Below are positions 24,690-38,312 of a stretch of 64,000 nt of DNA, one piece after another; the first letter of the stretch is position 1; each line of letters starts with the position of its first letter. The notes under the pieces are model-generated. The model worked only from the letters and a program-made list of their open reading frames with translations, was not told the origin of the DNA and made no database searches. This DNA comes from Pomphorhynchus laevis (lineage: Eukaryota; Acanthocephala; Palaeacanthocephala; Echinorhynchida; Pomphorhynchidae): assembly GCA_012934845.2 (NCBI GenBank), contig WNNJ02002083.1, forward strand, positions 1 to 64,000. Reading direction: 5' to 3'. The position numbers and the translations under genes were made by a program.

Positions 24690-25752
24690 TTTGACTCTGC
24701 TTTTTTGGCATTTAGATTTAATAAAAGACTTTCGTCTTACATTTTGCAAATTTAATTGAAATCATGTCTGAGTCCAAATTAAATAAGCGTTGTGTGAAAG
24801 ACGCAACCTTTGAATTAAAGTCTACCTATTTTTGAAATTAAGTGCAATTATACAACTAGTCATCTATAGTTTGTTTAGATGGTCCACTAATACTAATTAG
24901 ATCAACTTAAAATTAGGAAGCAAACTATAAATGACTAGTTTGATAATAGTAATTAATTGCAAAGTTAGGTTTTCAATTTGAAGGAAGATCCTTCCCCTAT
25001 CGACGCTCATTTAATTTGAACTCAGAAATGATTTCAATTAAATTCGCAAAATGTAAGACGAAAGTCTTTTATTAAATCTAAATGCCAATGAAAGCAGACG
25101 AGTCGAGTGATCGTCACCAAGGTTAACAGGACCGGAACGTGAGACGTAGGTATTGTATCAATAGCTGATTAGGTCCACCAATACGATCACTCAACTTGTC
25201 TGCATTCTTGGCAATTAGATTAAACGAAAAACTTGCTGATTTAATTAAATTAAATGTTGATTTTATTTGAAATTAGAAATGATCAATTAAATGATCAAAA
25301 AATGTATGTTTTCAAATTGAAGATAAAACCTTCCTCTATCAACACAGATTTAATTTAAAATCAAAAATGATTTCAATTAAATTTTCTAAATGTAAGACGA
25401 GTCTTTTATTGAATTTAAATGCCAATAAAATCAGATGAGTCGAGTAATTGTCGACCAGCATTAATAAAAGGACCGAAACGTAAAATGTAGGTATTGGATC
25501 AGTAGATGATTAGGTCCACCAATGCTGAAATGTAGCGTACTGTTCTTGGCTTATGGATATGATTAAAATAGCGTGCAGAATGAAGTAGTCATCAAAATTT
25601 CAATTGTACAAATTACAATTTTACTTTTAATGAAAATGTTGCAAATGTCTATCATCTTGATTGATATCATTGTTTAAAAGATGTTATCATTATATGAATT
25701 ATATGCTCATAGAAAATAACAATTTACATTAACTTCAATCTTGAGATGGTTG
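24690..25752 (+). repeat. Family C repeat, compound copy with internal palindrome
   Basis: 24690-24885 (GGCATTTAGATTTAATAAAA) is answered by its inverse at 24905-25110, forming a palindrome. Two cores follow, at about 25130-25185 and 25485-25535, each with GGACC, ACGT, TATTG, a CTGATGA variant and GGTCCACCAATG. 25510-25752 is the inverted mate of 19795-20035. A non-autonomous retroelement is the likeliest class but no coding part was seen. Confidence 0.7.
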
Positions 25753-25759
25753 ATTCTTT

Positions 25760-28000
25760 AAATGCTAAAAGTCCATTTTACGGGTTATCCATATTATAAG
25801 ATATAGAGAACGACGTGTATTTAAACAAAACGAACACCACAGAAGAAACGATTTTGTAAAACGAATACTATAATCTCAATGAAAACCATCTTTCGAATGC
25901 TATCAAGGCCAACAGACGAGATAAAACTCTTATCTATAAGATCATGTTTTGTCAAAACGCCATTTCAACACTACGCCAAAACTTGAGAAGGATCATATTG
26001 ATTGTCAAGCTGAGATGTTGATCCACATCTTCAAACAAACTATAAACTGAAAAAGAAAATTGATTCAGGTGGAGATTGGGAAATTAGTAAAAAAATATTA
26101 AATTAAAACTGCTTCTGAATGCAAGTACTCGGGATCTTATGCTAATGGATGTAGCCAAAATGTAAGGTTTCTGATTATGAAATAGTAAAGTAGTTAGATT
26201 TAACGTAATTATATTTAATTATCAGCCTAATTAAAAATTATTTTATGATTTCTAATTATTATTAATAGAACTAATGCGAAAGTTTTAAATTTTAACAGAT
26301 AATATCAATCGATCATAAGTTTTCAGACTATTGATTTTTGTCATTTATTTCTAATCAAATGTAAAGTCAGATGACGGTTGATTTTACCAATAAGTTGTTT
26401 ATAAAATTTTATTCATCTCACAAAATTATAAAGATTAGTGCTTTATAATTAAAGTTCAATAGTTCAGCTACTTTTAATGATTCTGTAATGTCCTGTTGTG
26501 TCATCTTCAAATTGATAGAGAGTAGCACTTCACATCGGAAAAATTAGATATACGTAAATTCTTAAAATTATTATTGTATACCAAAAATATTGTATTTCAT
26601 TATGAAGTTTTAAACGGCGAAAGTGAAGTAGAACAAGGTTCAAATATACAGTTAATATATGGTATAAAGCAATTCTTTAAATTCTACAAAATTTAAGGAT
26701 ATGGACAGAATATCGATATGTCGACAGAATATTCTACAAAATATCGATATTTTGCAACTTAAAAATAATATCTTAAAAAAATTTGGAGTAACTTTCAAAG
26801 AAGCTGACGTATCTGTGTATCATTCGTCAGCTGTTATATATCTACACATTATTTTAAATTTTTTGATTCGAATTTAGTCCTCCTCCATTACGAGCACTAA
26901 TTCACAACACGTTCTAAAGCTAAATTTATGGAAGCATACTATTTGTAATAAATTTGGTATGTAATTTTACTGAACTTTATGTAAAGTTTAATAAATGTTT
27001 CACTATACTGACCTAATTTAAATTAATCTAAGCACCTACATTTTGGATGTAATCTAAACATGAACAGTTTAAATAAACCGTTTAAAACTAACTTATGTTG
27101 ATCCTTTCATTTATTAAAAATTTATTAAAAATACATTTTATTCAAATGTATGTAGACTGAAGCTTAAGTAAACATTCAAAAGTTCTTACATCATATGCGA
27201 TGGGTACAGTTCTTGTAAAATAATCAGTTCACTGATTATTGTAGATTCGAACATGAATCTCTTTTATTTTTGCTTTATAAAGAATTTGTATTTTAAAACA
27301 ATATTTTCGCTTTAAGACATTATATTTCATGACGAATTTTATTTCATCACTTTTATCAGGCATGGTTAACATAACCATGTCTAATATAAAAGAATGTTTA
27401 ATTTATTCGTTTCATACGGCGTCCTAAACACCATGATTTTGTGTGATTAAAACCATTATTCCATTATTCTGTGTGATTAAAACCATGCTGCGTTTAAATT
27501 TCTTAAATTACATTTAAAAGAATTAATCTGAATATATATAATCCATATATGCTGCTAAAAAACTGGACTTCGAACATTTGCAGCGTAGACTAAAAGCAGA
27601 GATGTTAAAAGCAGCAGCCCAAAATCGCAGGGTCTAAAAGTGCAGTCTAACATGCTCATTCTAAAAAGCAGCAGAAAATCAAGAGAGTTCAAAAGCATCA
27701 GTTGAAAGCAGCAGTCTAAAAGCAACAGATGAAGCGAATGGTCGTTAGATACAAAAAGGGCTGAAACGAGAAATTATGGTATTGAATCAGCAGTTGATGA
27801 GACATATCAATACTAAAATGTCTAGTAATTTTATCGAATTGTATTAGAATTTAATAAAGTTTAGATTGATGTTATCTATATCATATTGAGGAATAACGTC
27901 GTTAGAAAATGTCTTAGAGATCAAAGTTTCTTTGTCGAAATCTAGTTAGTCACATAATTGTGAATTTTTGATGTAATATCCGATAACTGAACTCTTTCTT
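25760..28000. other. Region with no supported gene
   Basis: AT-rich, interrupted in all frames. A short protein-like run (AIKANRRDKTLIYKIMFCQN) near 25900-26000 was not recognised. A degenerate family C fragment sits at about 27757-27830 (TTGATGAGACATATCAATAC). Otherwise nothing identifiable. Confidence 0.5.
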
Positions 28001-29599
28001 AGTATGCATTGCAAATTATTGTGTTGTATACTTTAAAAATGACTGGTGAACGCTACAGCTAGTAAGAAATTATAGTAAAAAGAAAAGTCCATAATAAAGC
28101 ACTTAATAAACCTAAATCGTAAATCTATAAGAATCTTACCTGTCATTTACGTAAACTACCAAAGCTTATGTTATTTGACCATATTACGAAACAATTAATT
28201 CAGACCTCAGCGCTGTCAACACGATTTCCTTAAGAGATAATCAAGTATTATCGTAAATCATAGGTGAATCAACTCGCGAGTCAATAGTTTCTTTTAATTT
28301 TTCTGCTATCATGTACCGTTCAAAAAAACTCGAATTTTTGCGAGGTCCATGTATTAATTTTAGAAAGATCGTGATGTACCTGACGGACAGCAATGTAAAT
28401 TTGTTGAGGATAAACTTAATAGGCGTCTTTAAGACTGGAAATGTAATATTTCTATCCCGAATTTTCAGGTAGTACAGCTTCGTGTTCAAGTATATTGAGT
28501 TAATTTTGCTTCTGCTACGCCTAGAATGGATGCAACATCACTGATATTACGCTGCGTATGTATCAGTATGGATGATTCTGTTCTGTCATACTATCTACGG
28601 TTTGTTCAATATATTCAGCGTTTACGAATTCAGGATAAAGTTCTTTGCATTTATGTACACCAATATCCAAAAGATTTTATCAAAATTAGATGAGATCTTC
28701 ATTGTCAACAAAACACCCATTTCTTTTAATTCCACTAACTGAATGATGATTAAGTACACCGAATCATTATTAGGTACGCATACAAGCTGCGATTACTATA
28801 TATAACGATGCTTTACTAGATGTGGCAGATATGGCTCAAAAAATAAAAATGTGATCATGATTGTTCATATTGATTAATGACTTATCTTTGGCTTACTGAT
28901 TGAAATACAATTAAGATAAATATCACGTGATTACCTCTCAATTACAATGTTTCTTTCTAGAATATTTTAATACTCAATGCATTTAGACATTTATTTCTAG
29001 TTGATAGGTTTAACTAATGTCATTTAAACAGCACTATAATGATTTTACTAAATTTAGATTTTCAATAGCCTGTTTGGTTTGTGATTATATAGTTGAGAAT
29101 GTAACTTCTCCGTTAATTATAATGTCGTTTCAGGATTTAATGATCATCATACGCTATTTATTCACTTGTCAATAGTTTAGAATTACCCCTCCACTCACTT
29201 TTTGTGTGAATCCATACGAAACCAATTTGAAGCCGCAAACCAATTTTGGCATTGGTTGATTTGAGATACTTAGTGACAGGGGCTAGAATAAGCATTTTCT
29301 TTCTTTTGAGATGTAATTGCTGTTTTTCTAAACTGGTTATCCCAGCAAAAACGTGATTTTACTGATAATTTAACGTGATTTGATACTAAATTGTATGTAA
29401 CGTTTAAAAGCTGTGGTATGTTCTCTCTTAATAGAAACGTGGTGTTATCAATGACTCAGTGTACCGCATGTTTCGGAAAACAGTTACAAGATTTAATCGT
29501 TTAAAGTCAGCTTCAGTTTAATGTCAGTTTCAACTGATGGCCGATTTTAAGTTGGACCAAAATATACTCTTTCACTATGCATTAAGTTGATTGAATATG

Positions 29600-30620
29600 C
29601 TAGATCAAAAATTCTACATCGAGGTCACATAGTTAATGACAGATTTTGTTCTCTTTTCTGGGCAAACGCTCATTCAGTACATGAGATGTCCCCAGTATTT
29701 CATTCCTAGATCATTGATACTCGTTAAATTCATTAATGATTTTCCTGGTATCCTTAAACTTATTCACTTTCGTACACCGAAGATATTAAATTGTCGCAAA
29801 TAAGGACTGATCTAGATAGATCTATTCTTAAAGTGTAGTCGAGCGCTCTCACAAAGCGGATAACAAGTATAAAAATCGGATAATATGATAAAAGATTCGC
29901 GACATGCGCTAATATGCCCATTGACCAAAATAGTTTAGATCTACATTAAATGTTAGATTAAATAGTTAAGATTTAATGTTATTACATTAAATCTGTAACG
30001 TTACCAGTTTAAATACTGGTAACACCAACCAGATTTGTTCAAAGCAACGAGACTTTTTGGTGTAATAAGATGCTTCTTAAGAATATCGGTTAACTTTTCA
30101 TATTTTCAACTCATGTTGGAGGTATATTAATGTATTGCTTCGAAGTATCGCATGTTTAATTTAAGAACGAGAATCTTTAAATCGACATTATGAGAAGAAC
30201 AACCAGGCTTATTTTAGTTTCGCAAAACCTACATTATGTGTATTTTAAATTTGTCGGGTTTTGACCACGTTCATCATCGATAACTTTGATTACGTTGAAT
30301 GAGTACGGCCTTTAGCGATCTATCATTAACTAGTATCATGATAAGTTGAACAATTAAACGTTTTGTGTTAGAGTTGCTAATCGTTTGTCTGATCCAGTCG
30401 AATATATTCAATTTCGCTCATGACTCTCTCTCTATAAGGACTATTGTTTATTGATTTCCTTTTTATCATCCCATTCAACGCCTTAAGGCGTGAAATGCGA
30501 TCAGCTTGCTGATTATTGCTTACATACTGATATTAACTTAATTGTTAATTGAGTCTTAAGACATATTTGAATTTTAAAAATAGTGTCGTAGATTACATCT
30601 ACTGATCGTAGATGTTTTAA
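29600..30620 (+). mobile_element. Heavily decayed LINE reverse transcriptase
   Basis: Plus-strand fragments in shifting frames resemble the RT of CR1/Jockey-type elements: FINDFPGILKLIHF at about 29730 (compare FINDLP ... LKLFADD), then DLDRSIL. Later pieces around 30170-30560 look like the post-palm region. There is no open frame of useful length. The class call rests on the order of short matches only. Confidence 0.4.
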
Positions 30621-31059
30621 AATTGGCAGAATGCTTTACATTGGCATACCTATTTATATGATTTATGACCTAACTAATGGGTACCAAAAGCTAGCAGGTG
30701 TGCCAACACACATCAAGCCACTATTTTTTGCTCACAAAACATTCTCCTACGATCTTTTATATTGTAGTGTTAATTAAACTGACCAACTTCCAGCTCTCAA
30801 ATCGCCCCGACTAAATATAATAATGTATTCAATCTCGCCTACATCATCACAAAGTGGATCTCCTAATAGTAAAAATGTTCTTCCTCCTAGTATATCTCCT
30901 TGGGGTACTAGCCCTGATATGCCTTGATGTGTAATTTAGCAAACCTAATCGAATCCACTGTCATTAACAATCACATCTGTGTTCGGCATGATGTGACCTC
31001 CGTATTCAGCACAACTAAATTCTCTAAAATCAGTTGTCTATAAGGTTCCCTTCAATCAA

Positions 31060-33050
31060 CCAAAACAGGCATTCACATACTATATTCCAATGTTCTGAGT
31101 CTTTTTAACAACTTAGATAAAATCAAATCAATAGTATATCTTAAAAATCTTGACATGTTGGTTTTCACTGAAAATTTGGTTAAATTACAGTGTTCTGATC
31201 TCTGAAATTATCATTCACGGTTATATTGTAATTCGTTATGATCGACAAATTCCCGGAGGTGACGTGATAATTTTATTCATGTTATTAAGTCCTGTGTTGA
31301 CGAGACGATTATGGAAATTAACTTTTATGGTTTGAGGTGACGTATAAACGAGATAGGTGTATCGTCTTACCATTGTTTTTCGTAGTCCTCGATCCAGTAC
31401 ATGCCTAATCATTAAGTCGTTGAAACTTCATTGTTTTAATGTTGTTGATACCTTAATTTGTGGAGATTTCAACACTCCAAAATCGTTTATGAACCTCCAT
31501 TTCTTAGCCGCCAATCGCCTCACCTCTCTCTATTGCTGCGTTCTCGTCATTCCCTCTTACTCCACGTTCCCAATTACTCCAACAACTACGGTCTCTGATC
31601 ATTCCTCGTCGCCTCCCCTTGATGGAATCAGCTCTTCCTTGACGTCCGCTGCGCTCCCTCTTTATCACATTCAAATACCATCTCCGTTCCCACCTTCTCG
31701 ACACATGATTTATATTTTTTGTTTTTGTGGTCATGTAAGCGTGAGCCAACATGCATTTGCAGCGTAAAAATAAATCACTTCTATACCGCGTGTCAGTAAT
31801 GTGATTATGAATAATCTGCCATACTTTATGCATATAGTACTCGTTTCTTCAGTAAATGTAATATCCTGCTAGACATATCTGAGTACAAGAGATTGTGTCG
31901 TTGACTCATTGCTTTACGGTCAATCACTAGGATCAAGCGGTCACTGCACCTTACGTGTCATCATATCTAGTCTTTTTTTGCGTCTGATCAGTTTTAAGAA
32001 AACAATTAGTGCAATGAATGCTGATTACGATATAATTGATGCGATATTGAGTTTGTTAGGTGACCTTGTGCTGGAACAGTTGATGTTTATGTGACTTGGT
32101 CATTCTTTCACGCAACATTGACGAATCTGCTTTACGCCTTTCCCCTTGCGTAACTCGTACATTACATTCTTACATACCCAAATGATTCGATAACGAGATA
32201 AAGCGTGTTATCATAGAACGATATGATGATTTCCTGCTATTTAAGCGTGGTCTTGGTTTCTACAATCTTATAGCTATATTCTCAAGAGGGTAACGTATCT
32301 TAAACGTCAAAAGAATAATCAATTTATTGCTGATCTATCTCACATTATATTAATCAAAATAAATTTTTTAATTACTTAGCAACTGTAAGAGAGCATCATC
32401 GTCAATTAACTGTAGGTCGATGACAAGCGAAAACCTTTATCCTCTCTTCATCTGTAATATTTTACCAAGAACTTCTGTCTCTCTCGCAATCAATCTTCCC
32501 TGTGTGAATGTCATATTACAACAGGTAATTCGTCCCCCAGTATCAGAAATCTAACCTTGATGCTTTTAATATATTGTCAGACTGCCGGTTGAAAATAGTT
32601 CAGGACCCGATGGAATTCCTAGTATATTATTACGTAAGGTTGTTTCACATATATACTGTCCACTTTCTGATATTTACACTGGTCCTTGAGAACTAACATT
32701 ATTCCAAATATATGGAAGAGAGCATTAGTCATCCCAGTCATCAAAAAAGTGGATAGAGTCAATAATATTCTATTAACAATATTATATAATAAATTATGTT
32801 ATGAACCGCACGCTCTAAATTATCGATCAAGTTTGGGTGCTTTAGGCCTCACTAATGTCAGACATATTCTATTTATTATGCATTATGTCAATATGTCACT
32901 CAGTTAATAATTCTGGTGGATATCCTGTCAATGCTGTGAATATAAATGGAAGACAGTGACAGTTGATACTCGCTTCTCTGTCTATTATCTGGACGGAGAA
33001 AGGTCCACCAGCTGTTAGCACAATAGCTCCGGACAAAAAGCAATTTAAAT
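31060..33050 (+). mobile_element. Decayed APE-type LINE (endonuclease and RT start), interrupted by another LINE
   Basis: The first part, 31080-31485, reads SIVYLKNLDMLVFTENL, HGYIVIRYDRQIPGG and LICGDFNTP, the ordered motifs of an APE-like endonuclease. The second part, from about 32590, gives GPDGIPSILLRKVVS, WKRALVIPVIKKVDR and NYRSSLGALGL, the start of an RT domain. Between them, 31490-31790 is the 3' end of a different LINE. Several frame breaks. Confidence 0.65.
31490..31790 (+). mobile_element. CR1/Jockey-like LINE 3' fragment nested in another LINE
   Basis: Matches the last ~300 bp of the family at 20.0-21.0 kb: NRLTSLYCCVLVIPSYSTFP in a shifted frame, AGCTCTTCCTTGACGTCCGC, CATGATTTATATTTTTTGTT and GTCATGTAAGCGTGAGCC, ending in a TAAAAATAAAT tail. 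It splits the endonuclease and RT parts of the host LINE. Confidence 0.75.
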
Positions 33051-33230
33051 GTGATTTAACTGTATGATGTTATAAAGATATTTGAACATTACCCTAATAT
33101 ACTAATTTTTTATTATTTGTCTTTGATTTTTTATTATTTATTATTTTATATATTATTTACCTTTTAATTTCACGAATAAAAATTCGTTTAAAAATTTCTT
33201 TTACAATTTAAAATGTGTTTAAAAAAGATT

Positions 33231-34066
33231 TATTTTAACGTGGCAAATGCGTGCCAGCGCATGTAAGCGTGCGATGGCTACATGACCACAACAAAACAAA
33301 AATGTAAATCATGTGTCGAGAAGGTGTGAATGAAGGAGGTGTTTGAATGTGATAAAGGAAGGAGCGCGGCGGACGTCGAAAGGGTGTTGATTCCAGGCGA
33401 GTGAGGCGGCGACGAGGAAGGATCGAAGACCATAGTTGTTGGAGTAATTGGGAACGTGGAGTAAGAGGGAATTACGGGAATGCAGCGATAACGAGGTGGA
33501 GCGAGTGTCGTCTAAGAAAGGAAGGTTGATGAACGAAGGGTAGCCGACAGCGATGAGATGAAAAGTTACGAGAAGGCGTAGTTTGATGCGGATGTGGATT
33601 GGTGGCCAGGAGAGTTGGGCAAGATATGTGGATGTGTGGTCGAAGCGACGGAGATGAAAGAGCACTCGAACGGCGGAGTTGATTATTCATTGTAGAAGTA
33701 GGATGATGAATTTTGGAGCATTGACGAAAAGGCTAAGGCAGTAATCGATTTTAGGGAAAAGAAGCGATGAAAGAAGAGACATACAAGAACGGAAGTCGAT
33801 AAGGGGGCGGATACGGCGGATGTCACGGAGAATTAAGTTAGACGAGTGGACCTTGTCTCGGACGAAGGGTTTAAGGGAAAGGTGATCATCGAAATGGAAG
33901 CCTAAGAAAGTGAGATTGTGGACTATGGGGATGATCGATGAGGCAAAATATACAGTGGGATGAGATATGTTTGGTTTACGGGGGAGGATCCACATTATTT
34001 TAGACTTGTCGGGGTTTAGAACGAGATGGAGATTGGAGAGACGTTTGTAGGCATTTGATAAATTTA
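33231..34066 (-). mobile_element. CR1/Jockey-like LINE, 5'-truncated copy
   Basis: Minus strand, same family as 20.0-21.0 kb. It begins in the RT at AYKRLSNLHLVLNPDKSKIM, then WILPRKPNI, FLGFHFDDHLSLKPFVRD and RRIRPLIDFRSCMSLL, then in another frame RRFDHTSTYLAQLSWP to HPFDVRRAPSFITFKHLL. It ends in the shared 3' UTR at about 33235 (minus-strand ATTTGCCACGTTAAAATAAA). This is the least decayed copy: only about one frame change separates the two long pieces, so it is probably the youngest. Confidence 0.88.
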
Positions 34067-34079
34067 TCGGCATTTGATA

Positions 34080-37000
34080 AATACAAATTATTTAATAATT
34101 TGTATTTAATATTAAATAATCATTTAATATTAATTAAAATTTAATACAAATTTTGTTTTTTAATACAAAATTTTTTCTAAAAAGAGTTTATGCTCAGTAT
34201 TAAGGAATTGTCGAACAAGGCATTATGGAAATAATCATGTTGGCTTGAAATTTCATTTTATACTGGTTTAGACTTTATACTTTGTATGATAATATTATAA
34301 GACAACGGCAAAAATTTTAATTCGTAAGATTATATTATTAACAAAAATTTTCAACACCCTTTATCGTAGGTCGATTTTTCTTGTTAATAAAAGACAAATA
34401 ATAAAAAGAAATCATATTATGATAATGCACAGATAGCTCCATAACACCGTACAATTAGATTTGATTTAATCATATTATATCTCATTTATATTAAGTTATT
34501 ATTATATTTATGAGAGGATATCCAACAGAATTATTAACTTTTTTAACAATAATAAGTTTATTATAATAAGTGTGAATAATAAAAATAAAACAAAACATCG
34601 AATAAGAAAGTAAAATAAAAAATTAGTTAGGTTCCCATACTAAAGTAATGCGTGGTTCTTATACTAAAGTCTAGCCATCAGTTACAAAGGTAAAAGAAAA
34701 AATATTAAAAAGTTAAATAAAAAATCAAAAAAGAACGTAAAAAATAAAAATTCATATAAGAAAGTAAAATAAAAAATTAAATATTGAGTAAAATAAAAGG
34801 TTTAAATAAAGTAAAATCAAAATTCAATCAAAGACGTAAAATAAAAATTTTTTAAAAAATCAAATCAAAATTCAAAAATATATTTTTGAATTTATAAATA
34901 TATTTATGACTATATTTTAATTTTTATATAATATAATTTTTTATATATTTATAAAATATATATATTTTATAAATATATATTTTTATATAATTTATTTATA
35001 AATGTATTTATGAATTCATAATTTTATCATTAATGATAAATTAAATCAATGATACTATTATCTTCTTATGTAAATAAGTTAGATTAATTATAATATTATG
35101 TTTGTTCAAGTTTTGCCGAGTTAGTAGGATGCCATCTATCATTCTGCTAATATTTCCGTTTGATCAACACGATGTGAATTTAGTAACTGTAATAACTTTG
35201 ACTTTGATCACTTCATAGTTTTTAAGTCATTTCAAACAACAACTTTAAATATTAAAACCATATTTATCCTGATTTTCAGTGGCGCAGCAAGTGATCAATG
35301 GTGTTGAATGTGACCTTTTTACGATTACGAGTCCCTTAAAATATTTTAATCTTAAATAAAATTATTTGATATTTCATAAAATCGAAAAGCTGTATCTATC
35401 GTTTATTGATTGCAATTGTTCTTATCCATTATATTTTTACGCTAATGGAGATTATACATTATAATATATAATATTATATATTATAAATTACGCATTACAC
35501 TGCACTACATAATAATAACAATAATATTTACAATTAATTTTTAACAAATATCAAAAGGCTGGTAAGGACAAAAAAATTAGTCGTCGAAAATTTCATTTAG
35601 TTTGCATTACAGTAAAATATTTTGTTTAATACAGACAACATATATACGATTGTTGTTCTCATATTTTGTTCATCTAAAGGTTATTTTATGTTTTATGACT
35701 TCTGCGAAATTACATTTAAATATTTAAATTAAATATTCTTAAAAAATAAAGATCTTAACTAATTAACACTATTAGAAAACTTTGTTAATTTATTTTGTAT
35801 AGTGTGCAACATTAATTTTTAAATTTACACTTTGTATAACTAATATTTAAAATTAAAACGAGATTAATTAAATATTATATAAATATAATAACAAATATTA
35901 TATATAATATTTATATATATGTATATATTTACATATATAATATGTATATATGTATGTACATATATATAATATGTATTCCATGCATCTTTACATGTTTCGA
36001 ATCGCATGTATTTCTCAATATATTCGCTCGATAAATAAGACAAACAGTCCATGTTTAATATTTCAAGTTCTCTTATTTCAATTTCTAAAATTGTAGCGTT
36101 AAATAAAATGGCTTGATTTTAATATTTAAAGTTAATAATTAACTTTAAATTTAATTAATTAAATTATTAATTAAACTTAATTAACTTTAAGTTTAATTAA
36201 TACGAGATTAATTAAATATTATATAAATATAATAATAAATATTATATATAATATTTATATATATGTATATATTTACATCTATTCTGTCACAGATTTAACA
36301 AATAATTATAATTTTGTTTTTATCGCTAAATGGTTTTCATTTTATATACGTTAAGAAGCTCGTTAAGCGGCTAAAGCTTTAACACAAGAAAAATTTAATA
36401 TGTTTTGATATATCATTTTATGCTAAAATATTTATTTAAAATTGTTAAGATTATTTATTTATATCGGCAATTTGTAAAATTACAAATAATATTAATAATA
36501 TAATAAAAATATTTTGTAAATTTGCAGGAACCAAGAAAAGTTTTATTCAAAATGTTTACAATATTTCGATAGCTCCTAAGCAAATCACAAACTGTTTATT
36601 TATTATAATTACTAAATTATAATAAAGTAATAAGTGATTAAATGGGAGAAATGTAACATATTCGTTATCATCTTAAGATGACTGCTATCAGCTCTTCATT
36701 CAATCAACAATTAAAAGTTTACCCTTTAAAATCAAAATGTTTGAAATACAGTTTTTTATTCGATACTAATATTTTAAATTTATAACCAACATTATAACCA
36801 GCGTAATTTATATTACAACTTTAGTTATTAATTCAGTTACAATTTAAAAAAATTTCGAAATTATCTGCAATTGACTAATATTTTAATGCTTAGACAATAG
36901 AATACAGCAACACATTTTTATCTTCTAATGCAAATCATAGCTTAGATTTTCTAAAACGTCTAATTAGTGCATGGAATACGATGCTCTTTAAAATGATTTA

Positions 37001-38036
37001 AGAATCATATTTTATTAGCATAATTTAATGCTTTATAATAAATTCCATTATAAATAAAGATCAAATTATAATTTTCCATTTTTAATTTTATTTTTTTTCC
37101 TCTTCAAATTTTCATTTTAAGTCTTTATTCCAACAATATTATTAAATAGTAAGATTAATATTTCAATTTTATGAATATTCATGTAATTGTGAATTTATTA
37201 AATATTTAAACAGCAAAAAATGTAGTCTTTTTGATAATTCTCTATGCCAAAATAATCGAGATATGTTTCTTAAAGTTTCTATTAATTTATTTAATTGTTT
37301 TAATAATTTCTTTAAAACGATTTTGAGGTTTTTTTCAAAAAAAACTCGTTTAATTTTTATGCTTGTTTGGTTTATTTTTTGTGTACATCTGTTTTGAAAA
37401 CTTTACATCTGTTTCACAAACTCAAACTTTTTAACCAACTGTTTGTGAAAAGTTTTATCTGAAGAGGCCAATTGCATCGCCTGAAATTTACAAAGTTATT
37501 TTGTATTTTTTAAATATCAAAACGAAAGCTAAGAAATGATTTTATTTAATATATAAGCTGCACAATGTAAAATAAATCCCGCTAACATTTAGCGAAATAT
37601 CAAATAAATTAAGTTCTCGCCTTTCCTACTATAATTTAGTTTATCAAATAAAGCATATATTAATAAAGCATTTTAGAGTAGGATCAACAAGCACTAATTT
37701 ATCTTTATATTTCGCTAGTTGTTGCTGGCATCATGAAAAACAAAACCTACAATTTTTTTCTGGAACGAACACAAGTACAAAATCGTTTTAATGTCAGAGT
37801 AGTAAAAAGGATTTTTTGGCCTAATACTCTTACCTAGGCTAACCATTTACATTTCAAATTTTAATTCAGCTAAAACACACTGGCTTCACGGGTTTCTAAT
37901 TTACGAACATATAGTACCAAAACTTAACATAGTTAACTGATATTTTAAACTTAACTGATATTTTTATTTTTAAATTGTCATGCAAATGCTTTCAAATAAT
38001 ATTTAAATATTGTTTAAGTTAATCTTGGTAATTAAT
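34080..38036. other. AT-rich region with no supported gene
   Basis: Long AT-only runs. A direct repeat of about 85 bp is present (35852-35935 and 36195-36278, both with GAGATTAATTAAATATTATA and ATATATGTATATATTTACAT). A degenerate inverted pair of the family 2 hammerhead-like repeat lies at 37570-37735 (TTAGCGAAATATC on plus, CTAGCGAAATATA on minus). No exon-like stretch was recognised. Confidence 0.55.
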
Positions 38037-38052
38037 TTACCTATACAATATA

Positions 38053-38312
38053 TCTTTTTTAATTTTCAAGAGGGAGTGTGAGACCATTCCGCGTGAATTA
38101 TGTACGCAATCATTTCTAGCCAGACGCGGAAGAACGACAATAACAGTAGCAAGTACCGTTTTTCTGGTACTTCATACACATGACTCATGTGCCGTCTGCC
38201 AGTCCTCCTCTGTATCCAGTAGTGGGAGGGATCTGGCACTGATGAGTCATTGTGATGACGAAACGGTACTTGCTACTGTTATTGTAGTTCTTCCGCGTCT
38301 GGCTAGAAATGA
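38053..38312. mobile_element. Retro-inserted foldback element carrying a hammerhead
   Basis: Bounded by a perfect 16-bp direct repeat, TTACCTATACAATATA, at 38037-38052 and 38313-38328. That length fits target-primed reverse transcription rather than a cut-and-paste transposon. Two 54-bp arms (38108-38161 and 38261-38314, the last two bases shared with the target repeat) are inverted with one mismatch. The left end, read on the minus strand, finishes in an A-rich tail (AAAATTAAAAAAGA), so the inserted RNA probably ran on the minus strand. No coding part. Confidence 0.78.
38189..38269 (+). ncRNA. Hammerhead ribozyme, type III topology
   Basis: All core elements are present. Stem III is GTGCCGT (38189-38195) with ACGGTAC (38263-38269), seven pairs including one G-T. 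The cleavage site is CGTC, cut expected after C38196. Stem I is TGCCAG (38197-38202) with CTGGCA (38233-38238), extended by CTCC/GGAG beyond an internal loop. CTGATGA is at 38239-38245. Stem II is GTCAT, TGTG loop, ATGAC (38246-38259). GAAA is at 38260-38263. The stem I internal loop could contact the stem II loop, as in fast natural hammerheads. The opposite strand carries only a degenerate mirror copy. Activity is untested, and the long arms offer a competing fold. Confidence 0.85.

Noticed and set aside
35860-36280. Possible origin or regulatory palindromes in AT repeats
   Set aside because: Simple TA-rich repeats and a direct duplication explain the pattern; no CRISPR, operator or promoter signal can be supported.
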